Positions 25,688 through 33,130 of a stretch of 64,000 bases of DNA are shown in pieces. The DNA is from Martinezella lusitana (GTDB lineage Bacteria; Pseudomonadota; Alphaproteobacteria; Rhizobiales; Rhizobiaceae), in contig NZ_WUEY01000017.1 in the NCBI RefSeq assembly GCF_010668395.1, positions 62,001 through 126,000 of the forward strand, in the 5' to 3' direction. The position numbers and the translations under genes are program-made. Under the pieces are notes generated by a model. That model ran no database searches. It was given only the letters and a program-made list of their open reading frames with translations, and was not told the origin of the DNA. The stretch's first letter is position 1, and each line of letters opens with the position of its first letter.

Positions 25688-26413
25688 TCAATGGCAGCAG
25701 GAATGCGCCTTCGCCGCATCCTCATATTCGTCGTGGCGGCGGACAAAATGCATCGTGCCGTTTTCATTCCGTCCCTTCGGGGCACGATCGAGGATCATCA
25801 GCGTGCCGATCAATTCCTCGGGGCCGCGGGCATAGCTCGAGTAGGTATGGAAGATATTGCCGGCTTCGTCCTTGTAGAAGGCACTGAGGCCGGGAAGCTC
25901 GTCATATCCTTCGGCCGATTCCATCGGCGTGAAATTGTAGAAGACCGTCTCGCCGGCGAGCTGCTCCTTCGAAAAGGAGACGTGATAGTCGAAATTGAAA
26001 TCGTTGGCGAAGGACGACACCCAGGGGAACCCCCAGCCCATGCGCTTCCTGTACGCCTCCACCTTCTGCAGCGGCGCGCGGGAAACGGCCACGAGCGTCA
26101 CGTCGTGATGATTGAGATGCGGAAGCGTTCCATCGAGATGGTCGGCGAGGAAGGAGCAGCCGGTGCAGCCGGCATCCCAGTCCGGTCCGAGCATGAAATG
26201 GTAGACGATCAGCTGGCTGCGGCCATCGAAGAGATCCGCGAGCGTCTTCCTGCCGGCAGGCGTGTCGAAGACATAGTCTTTTTCGACCTTTACCCAAGGC
26301 AGCGCCAAGCGCTCCGCGTTGACGCGATCGCGAAGATGCGTTGCCTCCTTCTCCCTGGCAAGCAGCTGGCGGCGGGCCTCCAGCCATACGTCCCTGGAAA
26401 CGACCTGGTTCAT
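25688..26413 (-). CDS. DUF899 thioredoxin-like protein
   Basis: A 241-aa DUF899 protein with a thioredoxin-like fold. The central CTGCSFLADHLDG segment is characteristic and carries a CXXC pair. Other typical parts are YVFDTPAGRKTLADLF, LVAVSRAPL and the late FHTYSSYARG. The ending SCCH adds two more cysteines. A redox role is inferred. ATG 26413 is preceded by GGAGG. It is divergent from a MarR-type regulator, with a palindrome in the shared spacer. Confidence 0.9.
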   Translation of the reverse strand: MNQVVSRDVWLEARRQLLAREKEATHLRDRVNAERLALPWVKVEKDYVFDTPAGRKTLADLFDGRSQLIVYHFMLGPDWDAGCTGCSFLADHLDGTLPHLNHHDVTLVAVSRAPLQKVEAYRKRMGWGFPWVSSFANDFNFDYHVSFSKEQLAGETVFYNFTPMESAEGYDELPGLSAFYKDEAGNIFHTYSSYARGPEELIGTLMILDRAPKGRNENGTMHFVRRHDEYEDAAKAHSCCH

Positions 26414-26451
26414 TGTCAGCGCCCTCCTCCGGCCTACCAACTACCAAAATC

Positions 26452-26480
26452 TTGACAAATACATTGATATCAATATTAAT
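26452..26480 (+). promoter_or_regulatory. MarR promoter with embedded ATTGATATCAAT operator
   Basis: TTGACA (26452-26457) and TATTAA (26474-26479) are 16 bp apart, and the perfect palindrome ATTGATATCAAT (26463-26474) fills most of the spacer. MarR proteins bind such sites. The expected start of transcription falls close to the ATG at 26486, so the mRNA may be leaderless. Confidence 0.65.
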
Positions 26481-26485
26481 GAATC

Positions 26486-26932
26486 ATGTCAAACGCAGTC
26501 GAAATTCCCTTTGAAACCACGCTGTTAGTGCGCGATACCTGCCTTTGCCTGCATGTGCAGCGGGCCGCCCGCGCGCTTGCCCGCCGCTTTGACGAAGCGT
26601 TGCGGCCGTTTGGGCTCACCAATGGTCAATTCTCTCTGATGATGTCCCTGAACAGGCCTGCGCCGGCCTCAATGGGATCGGTTACGGCGCTGCTGGCAAT
26701 AGACCAGACGACGCTGACGGCGGCCTTAAAACCGCTGGAACGGCGTGGATGGGTCAGCATCGTACCCAATCCCAAGGATCGCCGCGCCCGCCTGCTGAGC
26801 CTTACGCCATCAGGAAAGGTAGCGCTCGCCGCCGCCGTTCCGATCTGGAAGGCCACTCACGCGGCGCTGGAAGAACGGCTGCCCGATGGCAATGGCGACC
26901 GCTTGCGCGGCGATCTGGCTGCTTTGCTCTGA
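26486..26932 (+). CDS. MarR-family regulator
   Basis: Winged-helix regulator, 148 aa. The recognition helix region reads LLAIDQTTLTAALKPLERRGW with the beta-wing DRRARLLSLTPSGK. Cys 13 and Cys 15 near the N-terminus (TCLCLHV) may allow redox sensing, although this is inference. No Shine-Dalgarno sequence precedes the ATG. It is divergent from the DUF899 gene, its probable target, and convergent with the RES toxin gene. Confidence 0.88.
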   Translation: MSNAVEIPFETTLLVRDTCLCLHVQRAARALARRFDEALRPFGLTNGQFSLMMSLNRPAPASMGSVTALLAIDQTTLTAALKPLERRGWVSIVPNPKDRRARLLSLTPSGKVALAAAVPIWKATHAALEERLPDGNGDRLRGDLAALL

Positions 26933-26933
26933 A

Positions 26934-27689
26934 CTAACGCGTCGATAGCCGGGGATCCGCCTCGAAATCCCGCCGTTCGAAACCGATTCGACGCCGTGGA
27001 AATTCGCATAGCGCCTGCACGCCGGCACGCGACAGCCGGATGCGCCAGGTCTGGCGTTCGACCGGCTCCCGCGCCGAAAAGGCCTTTGCCGTGAGCAGCG
27101 CGATGTTCCTGCCTCCCTGAGGATCCCGGACGGATCGATAGAGAATGGCCTCGATGCCGCCGCTTCGCGCCGTCTCGGCAAGCGACTGGCAGGGCTCGTA
27201 GTTGACCGGATCGGTCCACTGCTGCCGATCGCGATCCAACGGCGGCGCGGTCAGATCGACTGCCGCCTTCGTGGCGATGACCGCGGCAAAGGCGGTATAT
27301 TCGGCCGCATTGACGGGCAGCGGCGTATCGGGGGAATCGCGGAAGAAGAGCAGCCGGTAGAAGCTCATTTCCGCCAGGGCCGTCTCCACCTGCTCCGAGG
27401 CATAGAAAACGCCGAGCGTGCGGCCCGCGCGGCGGAAACGAGACCCGTGGGGATAGATCGCGCCATAGCGAAAGGGCGTCGCCAGCAAATAATCGAGGTC
27501 GGCGCATTCCGGCGGCAGCGCCGGCTTGCTTTCCTCCAGGACGCTTTCGAGAAGAGCCTGCTCTTCCAGAGTATCGACCAGCTTCAGCGTCGAAACCTGA
27601 TGCTGCGATTCCACCAGCCGCCAATAATGGCCGGAGATGGCCCGCGCCTCAGACGAGAGCGCGGCGGGCGTCCAGATAGGCAAGGACAT
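26934..27689 (-). CDS. RES-domain toxin (NAD-degrading type)
   Basis: RES-domain protein, 251 aa. Relatives such as MbcT deplete cellular NAD. The domain spans about residues 20-230: Arg 24 and Tyr 22 near YWRLVES, the GVFYASEQVETALAE helix with its conserved Glu, and GIEAILYRSVRDPQGGRNIAL containing the typical R-Ser motif. The Xre/MbcA-type antitoxin gene lies upstream on the same strand. The predicted ATG lies inside the antitoxin gene, giving a 41-bp overlap, and its ribosome binding site is weak. Confidence 0.85.
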   Translation of the reverse strand: MSLPIWTPAALSSEARAISGHYWRLVESQHQVSTLKLVDTLEEQALLESVLEESKPALPPECADLDYLLATPFRYGAIYPHGSRFRRAGRTLGVFYASEQVETALAEMSFYRLLFFRDSPDTPLPVNAAEYTAFAAVIATKAAVDLTAPPLDRDRQQWTDPVNYEPCQSLAETARSGGIEAILYRSVRDPQGGRNIALLTAKAFSAREPVERQTWRIRLSRAGVQALCEFPRRRIGFERRDFEADPRLSTR

Positions 27690-28032
27690 CTGTCAAACCG
27701 GAAATGGAAGTGATCTTGTCGATTGGCGCTGCGCCGAAGGCGAGATTGCCGTTGCGCAGCCACTGACGCGAGACGGCTTCGTCACCACCGACGATGGCAT
27801 CGAGCGAACGGAAGAGGCGAACGAGAAGCACGGCAAGTTCGAACGGCTTGCTATCGCGCTCCAGCAGATGGTCCTGCCGTTTCATGCGCGAGACGGTCGC
27901 CTCCGACACGCCGATGATGGCCGCGAGTATGCGGGCATTCAATCCCAGCCGGTCGGCAGCATTGACGACGGCCTTGGTGATGACGAGTCCCTCACCGGGC
28001 ATTGTCTGGTTTATAAGTTGAGCCTTTGCCAT
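27649..28032 (-). CDS. Xre/MbcA/ParS-type antitoxin
   Basis: Antitoxin of the RES-Xre system, 127 aa from ATG 28032. An HTH region lies at about residues 25-55 (LGLNARILAAIIGVSEATVSRM), followed by the toxin-binding domain, in which SRQWLRNGNLAFGAAPID is the usual W.R..N..F.G..P signature. It would neutralise the RES protein and autoregulate the operon. AAAGGA lies upstream. The open frame extends 11 codons further without homology. Confidence 0.88.
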   Translation of the reverse strand: MAKAQLINQTMPGEGLVITKAVVNAADRLGLNARILAAIIGVSEATVSRMKRQDHLLERDSKPFELAVLLVRLFRSLDAIVGGDEAVSRQWLRNGNLAFGAAPIDKITSISGLTDVLAYLDARRALV

Positions 28033-28042
28033 AGCCACATCC

Positions 28043-28080
28043 TTTCCTAGGAAAAGATATAGCAACTTTCTTGCAAAAGA
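28043..28080. promoter_or_regulatory. Candidate operator of the RES-Xre operon
   Basis: Perfect palindrome TTTCCTAGGAAA at 28043-28054, 11 bp upstream of the antitoxin start, plus a second symmetrical stretch, CTTTCTTGCAAAAGAAA, around 28067-28083. Antitoxins of this family usually bind such palindromes. Confidence 0.5.
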
Positions 28081-28152
28081 AAAGGAGCGGTCGGCAAAGC
28101 CTCCGCTCCTGATCTCTTTATGTCGCCTTTTCAGGCGGCGCGCAGGGCTGGC

Positions 28153-28575
28153 TCAGGCAACCGTCACCGGCACTTCGGTCGACGTGCGCAGGGCGTGGCT
28201 GTAGGGGCATACGATATGCGCTGCAGCAGCGAGCTTTTCAGCCTCGGCCTTGTCCATGCCGGGGATATGAACGGCCAGGGATACTTCGATGCCGAAGCCG
28301 CCGCCATCCGCACGCGGACCGATGCCAACGGTTGCCGTAACCTTTGCATCTTCCGGAATCTTGACCTTCTGCTGGCCCGCGACAAATTTCAGGGCACCCA
28401 GGAAGCAGGCGGAATAGCCGGCTGCAAAGAGCTGCTCCGGATTGGTGCCGGTGGCGCCGTCGCCGCCGAGTTCCTTCGGCACGGTCAGCGTGACGTCGAG
28501 GACGCCATTTTCGGAAACTGCACGGCCGGCGCGGCCACCGGTGGCGGAAGCTTTGGTGGTGTAGAGAATAGGCAT
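28153..28575 (-). CDS. ohr: Organic hydroperoxide resistance protein Ohr
   Basis: Thiol-dependent peroxidase of the OsmC/Ohr family, 140 aa, which reduces organic hydroperoxides. Catalytic Cys 57 (AAGYSACFLGAL) and resolving Cys 123 (HIVCPYSHALR) are present, with Glu 47 (NPEQLFAAG). The start ATG 28575 matches the family N-terminus MPILYTTKA. It is divergent from a MarR-type gene with the reactive Cys of OhrR, so redox-controlled induction is expected. Confidence 0.96.
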   Translation of the reverse strand: MPILYTTKASATGGRAGRAVSENGVLDVTLTVPKELGGDGATGTNPEQLFAAGYSACFLGALKFVAGQQKVKIPEDAKVTATVGIGPRADGGGFGIEVSLAVHIPGMDKAEAEKLAAAAHIVCPYSHALRTSTEVPVTVA

Positions 28576-28614
28576 GTCATGTCTCCCTTCGGTTTGGATG
28601 ATGATTATATACAT

Positions 28615-28663
28615 CACGATTTAATCGTGCGCAATATTTATTTTTTGCAATTTGATTTTGCAA
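28615..28663. promoter_or_regulatory. ohr-ohrR operator region
   Basis: Two symmetrical sites in the 134-bp divergent spacer: CACGATT-T-AATCGTG at 28615-28629 and paired TTGCAA motifs 7 bp apart (28645-28650 and 28658-28663). OhrR dimers bind palindromes of this kind. Assignment of each to a gene is uncertain. Confidence 0.6.
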
Positions 28664-28709
28664 GGTGAATTTGTGACAATGCTCCCAACAAGAAAATGGC
28701 GGAGCAGCA

Positions 28710-29174
28710 ATGACGGACAAGGCCGATGGGCAGATCATGATACCCGAAGAGGAAAAGCGGCTGGAAAGTCAGCTTTGCTTTGCGGTTTACAGTGCCGCAC
28801 ATGCCTTCAATCGCGCCTACAAGCCGATTCTCGATCGCGTCGGCCTCACCTATCCGCAATATCTCGTCATGCTCGTCCTGTGGGAAAAGGGCGCCCTCTC
28901 GGTCAAGACGATCGGCGAGAAGCTGGATCTCGATTCCGGGACGCTCTCGCCGCTTCTCAAGCGGCTGGAACAGGCCGGCCTGATCAGCCGCGCGCGCGAT
29001 CCGAAGGACGAGCGGCAGGTAATCATCTCGCTGACGGAAAAAGGAACGGACATGAAATGCCAGGTGGGCATGATCATGGACGCCATCGGCCAGGCGACTG
29101 GCTGCGATATGGCCGAAATGGCCAATCTGCGCGATCGGCTGCAGCAGCTTAAGGCAAATTTGGCAGCGGATTGA
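28710..29174 (+). CDS. ohrR: OhrR, MarR-family peroxide sensor
   Basis: MarR-type repressor of 154 aa. Cys 23 in LESQLCFAVYSA is the reactive cysteine conserved in OhrR proteins; its oxidation by organic hydroperoxide releases DNA. The recognition helix region is LDSGTLSPLLKRLEQAGL and the wing is DERQVIISLTEKG. There are additional cysteines near residues 117 and 129. It is divergent from ohr, its expected target, and an IS200-like element lies immediately downstream. Confidence 0.94.
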   Translation: MTDKADGQIMIPEEEKRLESQLCFAVYSAAHAFNRAYKPILDRVGLTYPQYLVMLVLWEKGALSVKTIGEKLDLDSGTLSPLLKRLEQAGLISRARDPKDERQVIISLTEKGTDMKCQVGMIMDAIGQATGCDMAEMANLRDRLQQLKANLAAD

Positions 29175-29216
29175 AGCCTGCGCATCAGCGCCGCCTGCTC
29201 TTGAGAAAAGTCATGA

Positions 29217-29235
29217 CCTCCACCAAAGGTGGAGG
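29217..29235. repeat. Left subterminal hairpin of the IS200-like element
   Basis: Eight-base-pair perfect stem with a three-base loop, extendable by one A-T pair. Recognised in this family by TnpA as single-stranded DNA. Confidence 0.75.
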
Positions 29236-29280
29236 TTTGAAACGCTGCGCTTGAACCACTAGAAGTGGTTTTGTTAGTGC

Positions 29281-29715
29281 TTAGTAGCTACGATTAAAGA
29301 GGTCGGCAAAGTCGGAAGCTTTGTCGGCCTTTTCTTGGTTCCGGATATATTGTCTGACGACCTGCTCATTATAGCCCGTCGTCGACACGAAATACCCACG
29401 TGCCCAAAAGTGATACCCTTTGTAGCGGCGCTTACGCGCGTACTTGTTGGCAATGTAAAGAGCCGTCTTGCCCTTCAAAAATCCAACTATATGCGCGACC
29501 GAGTATTTCGGCGGGATCGATATCAACATGTGGACATGATCGGGCATCAAATGACCCTCTTCGATCTGGCAGCCCTTTTGCTGAGCCAGACGACGTAAGA
29601 GTTCACCCAACTCTCGACGCACATCCCCGTAGAGTCTTTTCGTTCGGTATTTGCTGCCAAAAACAACGTGATATTTGCAGTCCCACGTCGCATGCGAGAG
29701 CGATTGCTCATCCAT
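29281..29715 (-). CDS. tnpA: IS200/IS605-family transposase TnpA
   Basis: Y1 HUH single-strand transposase, 144 aa. The metal-binding pair is His 60-Val-His 62 in MPDHVHMLISIP, and the nucleophile is probably Tyr 123 in RQYIRNQEKAD, with Gln 127 one helical turn later. A strong AGGAGG precedes ATG 29715; 14 upstream codons are open but not needed. The frame is intact, so the element may still be active. Flanking hairpins match the family's end structure. Confidence 0.92.
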   Translation of the reverse strand: MDEQSLSHATWDCKYHVVFGSKYRTKRLYGDVRRELGELLRRLAQQKGCQIEEGHLMPDHVHMLISIPPKYSVAHIVGFLKGKTALYIANKYARKRRYKGYHFWARGYFVSTTGYNEQVVRQYIRNQEKADKASDFADLFNRSY

Positions 29716-29796
29716 ATAACCTCCTTGTTTGAAGTCTGGGCCACGCCAGCGGTTCAAGCAGGAGGTCTCTCAACTACCGTGTAAAACTCGTCCAGT

Positions 29797-29815
29797 CCTC
29801 CACCGTAGGTGGAGG
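29797..29815. repeat. Right subterminal hairpin of the IS200-like element
   Basis: Same stem as the left hairpin with a different loop (GTA for AAA), in the same orientation and also followed by TTT. Confidence 0.75.
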
Positions 29816-29833
29816 TTTATTCTTGATATAATC

Positions 29834-29861
29834 AAAAGGACGCCGAAGACGGCGTCCTTTT
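29834..29861. terminator. Bidirectional terminator next to the L,D-transpeptidase
   Basis: AAAAGGACGCCG-AAGA-CGGCGTCCTTTT stem-loop. It lies 14 bp after the transpeptidase stop on the minus strand. It sits about 18 bp outside the IS hairpin, so the element inserted just behind it. Confidence 0.92.
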
Positions 29862-29875
29862 GCGAATATGCGATA

Positions 29876-30607
29876 TCAGGCCGTGACGAGGATCGGAGCG
29901 CGCTCCGGTACGCGATCATAGAGATCGATGACGTCCTGGTTCAGCAGGCGCACGCAGCCGGAGGAGACGGCCTTGCCGATGGAGCGCCAGTCGGGATTGC
30001 CGTGCAGGCGATAAAGCGAATCCTGCTTGTCCTCGAAAATGTAGAGAGCACGGGCGCCGAGCGGGTTCATCAGGCCCGGATCCATGCCACCATTGGAGAT
30101 GGAGTATTTGGTGAGTTCCGGCTGACGGGCAACCATTTCATCCGGCGGGTTCCAGCGCGGCCACTTCTTGCGCCACTGGATGATGCCGCGGCCCTGCCAG
30201 GCGAAGCCTTCACGGCCGACGCCGATGCCGTATCGCATGGCGGTGCCGCCCTGCTCGGTCACGTAGAGCATGCGCTGGGTGGTGTTGACGACCACGGAGC
30301 CGGGCGCTTCGCCTGTCGGATCGATGACCCGCTGGCGATAGAAGCGCGGATCGATCTGCTTGTAGGGAACCGCCGGAACATGGAAGCCGCCGTCATCCAC
30401 GGCCGCGTAGATCACGGCCGGGTCCGGTTGCTCGCCATCATAGCTGGAGAACCAGCTGCGGAACGGCCTGGGTGAACCGGTATATTGCACCGGGCTGACG
30501 ACGGGGCCGTTGTCGATGGTGGAAGCACAGCCGGCGAGCGTCGAAACGGCGCCAATGCCAGCAAAGGCGAGGAAATTACGTCGGGATAGAGATGAAGGAA
30601 GGCTCAT
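29876..30607 (-). CDS. L,D-transpeptidase (YkuD), lipoprotein-type
   Basis: Peptidoglycan cross-linking or lipoprotein-anchoring enzyme, 243 aa, acting in the periplasm. The N-terminus has RRNFLAFAG, a Tat-like motif, and a lipobox LAGC with Cys 27. The YkuD catalytic region carries His 202 and Cys 218 in the S-S-G-C-V-R motif. A second, related gene lies 160 bp upstream on the same strand. A terminator follows. The exact reaction (3-3 cross-link or protein attachment) is not predictable. Confidence 0.93.
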   Translation of the reverse strand: MSLPSSLSRRNFLAFAGIGAVSTLAGCASTIDNGPVVSPVQYTGSPRPFRSWFSSYDGEQPDPAVIYAAVDDGGFHVPAVPYKQIDPRFYRQRVIDPTGEAPGSVVVNTTQRMLYVTEQGGTAMRYGIGVGREGFAWQGRGIIQWRKKWPRWNPPDEMVARQPELTKYSISNGGMDPGLMNPLGARALYIFEDKQDSLYRLHGNPDWRSIGKAVSSGCVRLLNQDVIDLYDRVPERAPILVTA

Positions 30608-30768
30608 GTCGACAGCATAGTTCCTATTGAGGGGGAAGCGAAACCCGCAACATGCGATCTGATTCGGCTCCCCGCGAGGTTTGCAGAGACAAGCGCAAAA
30701 CTAAAGAGCGCAGCCGTACCCCGCTATCGCACTTATGCAACATCACGAAAATTTGTGGTAAAATACCG

Positions 30769-31593
30769 CTACAAAACGACGATTTCCGTCTTATCGGGCA
30801 CTCGGTTGTAGAGATCTATCACGTCCTGGTTGAGCATTCGCACGCAACCCGAAGACGCGGCCTTGCCGATCGACTGCCAATCCGGCGTCCCGTGAACGCG
30901 GTAGAGCGTGTCCCGGCCGTTCTGATAGATATAGAGCGCCCGCGCGCCAAGCGGGTTCGTAGGCCCTGGGTTCATGCCGCCGCGCTCGGCCGAAATCGAT
31001 CGCATCTGCGGTTCGCGCGCGACCATTTCGGAGGGCGGCGTCCAGCGCGGCCATTTCTGCTTCCACTGGATAAGACCCCTTCCATGCCAGGCGTATCCCG
31101 CCGCGCCGAGGCCGACACCATAGCGCATGGCCTTGCCGCCCGGCTCGACGAAATAGAGGAAGTGGTCTCGCGTATCGACGACGATGGTGCCGGGGCGCTC
31201 GTTGGTCCGATAGTCCACTTCCTGCCGCAGGAAGCGCGGATCGATGCGCGTGTAGGGAATGGCCGGCAGCGTGAAATCGTCTTCGTTCCGCTGGGCATAC
31301 ATCGCCTGATGCACCGGGTTGAACGTCGGCAGGCCATAGGTCTGATGGAATTGGGTGCGGAAGAGATCGCGCGCCTGTGGCACGGGCTGCACCGGCAGGC
31401 GCTTCACCTTCTGCGGATCGATGCCTTCCGGACGATAGAAGACCGGCGCCGTTTCCTGGGCGAAGCGATCCGGGTCGGTCGCGCCGGTGTCGGGAATGAT
31501 GCTGCATGCCGATAGTCCAGCCAGGGCGGCGGCGGCGAGCAGGTGACGGGAGGCAGGCAGCAGATCGGCCATCATCGAAAACCATTGGAACAT
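30769..31593 (-). CDS. L,D-transpeptidase (YkuD), second copy
   Basis: Paralogue of the downstream transpeptidase, 274 aa from ATG 31593. The lipobox reads LSAC with Cys 30, and the catalytic His 234 and Cys 250 lie in HGTPDWQSIGKAASSGCVRM. Its N-terminal spacer is about 30 residues longer than in its neighbour. Start choice is uncertain: in-frame ATGs at 31575 and 31572 are also possible, and none has a strong ribosome binding site. The 160-bp gap to the next copy shows no terminator. Confidence 0.9.
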   Translation of the reverse strand: MFQWFSMMADLLPASRHLLAAAALAGLSACSIIPDTGATDPDRFAQETAPVFYRPEGIDPQKVKRLPVQPVPQARDLFRTQFHQTYGLPTFNPVHQAMYAQRNEDDFTLPAIPYTRIDPRFLRQEVDYRTNERPGTIVVDTRDHFLYFVEPGGKAMRYGVGLGAAGYAWHGRGLIQWKQKWPRWTPPSEMVAREPQMRSISAERGGMNPGPTNPLGARALYIYQNGRDTLYRVHGTPDWQSIGKAASSGCVRMLNQDVIDLYNRVPDKTEIVVL

Positions 31594-31743
31594 ATCGGAT
31601 CGGCCGCATAATGACCGTCGCGGCTGGAGCGAAGCTGGCGTCGATGGCGAAGGCGGCAGCCGCGAAGATATTGCGCCGACTGGCCAAACTCCTGTTTTCC
31701 CTCGCGGCATCATGGGCTAGACCATTGCGGTACGGAGGATCGC

Positions 31744-33096
31744 ATGAATATCGACAGTCTCGACCCGGGCATCTTCGACCAGACCGATCACAAGGCCTGG
31801 CTGAAGCTGGTGGAACGGGCGCTGAAAGGCAAGGATTTCCAGGAAACGCTGGCGTCGCAAACGGATGATGGCATTGCCATCGAGCCGCTTTACGAGCGAC
31901 GTCGCGATTGCGCCCCGCTTTCGCGCCAACGAGCCGATGAGCCCTGGACGGTGGTTCAGCGCATGGATGATCCGAATAGGGAGCGGGCACTCGCACAGCT
32001 CGGCGACGATCTTGCCAATGGCGCAAACGGCACCTGTCTCGTCTCCAAAACCTCCGCTTCCGCGTTCGGCATTGGCTTGGATGCGCAAATCCCGGGCCTT
32101 TCCGGCGCGCTTGCAGCTGCCTTGTCGCGCAAGGCCACAACGCTGCGTCTCGATGGCTTCACGCCCAACGTCATCGAAGCCTTGACGACATCGCTCGCGG
32201 ATGGCGGCGCCCGAACATGGCATCTCGGTCTCGATGCATTTTCGACGGGCGAGGAACAGGCTTCCCTCTCAAATGACTTCAGGCGCTTCGCCAAAGACCG
32301 CATCACGGGCACCATCGTCAACGCGGATGGTCGCGCCGTGCACAATGCCGGCGGAACCGAGGCGCAGGAATTGGCGGTGATGGCCGCAAGCCTTGTGGGC
32401 CATTTGCGATTGCTTGAAGAGGCCGGCCTTTCGCCGGAAAAAGCGCTCCGGGCGACGAGCCTCTGCATCTCCGCCGATCAGAACCAGTTCATGACGATCG
32501 CAAAGATACGCGCGGCGCGGCTGATTTTTGCCAGGATCGCCGAAGCCTGCGGCGTCTCGGATCCGCAGCCGGCGCATCTCTTCGCGGAAACCAGCTATCG
32601 CATGCTGACCCGCCTGGACCCAGAGACGAATATTCTGCGCAACGCGATCGCGGTCTTTTCGGCCGGCGTCGGCGGCGCCGACGAGGTCTCCGTTCTGCCG
32701 CACAACCTGACGCACGGCATTCCCGACCCGCTGGCGCGGCGTCTGGCGCGCAACACGCAGACGATCCTCATGGCCGAAAGCCACCTCGACCATGTCGTCG
32801 ATCCCGCTGCCGGGGCCGGCGGCATCGAAACGCTGACCGATGCGCTGGCCGAACGGGCCTGGGAGATTTTCACCGGGATAGAAGGCAAAGGCGGCTTGGC
32901 CAAGGCAATCGCCGGCGGCGAACTGGCGGCGATGGTTGCCAAGGCACGGAAGGACCGGAACGCCAAGCCGATCGTGGGAACGACGCTGTTCGCGATGAAG
33001 ACCGAACGGCCGGTAACCGTCCTGGGGGCTTTGGGTCCGATCACGGGTGGCATGGGATTGATGCCGGTGCGACTGGACGAGGGAGTGGAGGCATGA
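31744..33096 (+). CDS. Methylmalonyl-CoA mutase small subunit
   Basis: Non-catalytic partner (about 450 aa) of the cobalamin-dependent mutase. Its TIM-barrel-type sequence (LSGALAAALSRKATTLRLDGF, and QTILMAESHLDHVVDPAAGAGG near 340) parallels the large subunit but lacks a C-terminal cobalamin domain. GGAGG lies upstream of the ATG. The large subunit gene follows 34 bp later, so they form an operon. Together they interconvert methylmalonyl-CoA and succinyl-CoA, closing the propionyl-CoA pathway from Val, Ile, Met and odd-chain acids. Confidence 0.92.
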   Translation: MNIDSLDPGIFDQTDHKAWLKLVERALKGKDFQETLASQTDDGIAIEPLYERRRDCAPLSRQRADEPWTVVQRMDDPNRERALAQLGDDLANGANGTCLVSKTSASAFGIGLDAQIPGLSGALAAALSRKATTLRLDGFTPNVIEALTTSLADGGARTWHLGLDAFSTGEEQASLSNDFRRFAKDRITGTIVNADGRAVHNAGGTEAQELAVMAASLVGHLRLLEEAGLSPEKALRATSLCISADQNQFMTIAKIRAARLIFARIAEACGVSDPQPAHLFAETSYRMLTRLDPETNILRNAIAVFSAGVGGADEVSVLPHNLTHGIPDPLARRLARNTQTILMAESHLDHVVDPAAGAGGIETLTDALAERAWEIFTGIEGKGGLAKAIAGGELAAMVAKARKDRNAKPIVGTTLFAMKTERPVTVLGALGPITGGMGLMPVRLDEGVEA

Positions 33097-33130
33097 GAAT
33101 GAATGTCGCATTCGCGGAGGCATCGGCTCA

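Larger units (their letters stand above)
29205..29825 (-). mobile_element. IS200-like element (approximate ends)
   Basis: One transposase gene flanked by two subterminal hairpins in the same orientation, CCTCCACC-AAA-GGTGGAGG at 29217-29235 and CCTCCACC-GTA-GGTGGAGG at 29797-29815, each followed by TTT. This is the non-inverted end structure of IS200/IS605 elements. A third hairpin, AACCACT-AGA-AGTGGTT, sits at 29254-29270. There is no tnpB. Exact cleavage sites cannot be set from one copy; total length is about 600-620 bp, near the minimum for the family. Confidence 0.8.
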
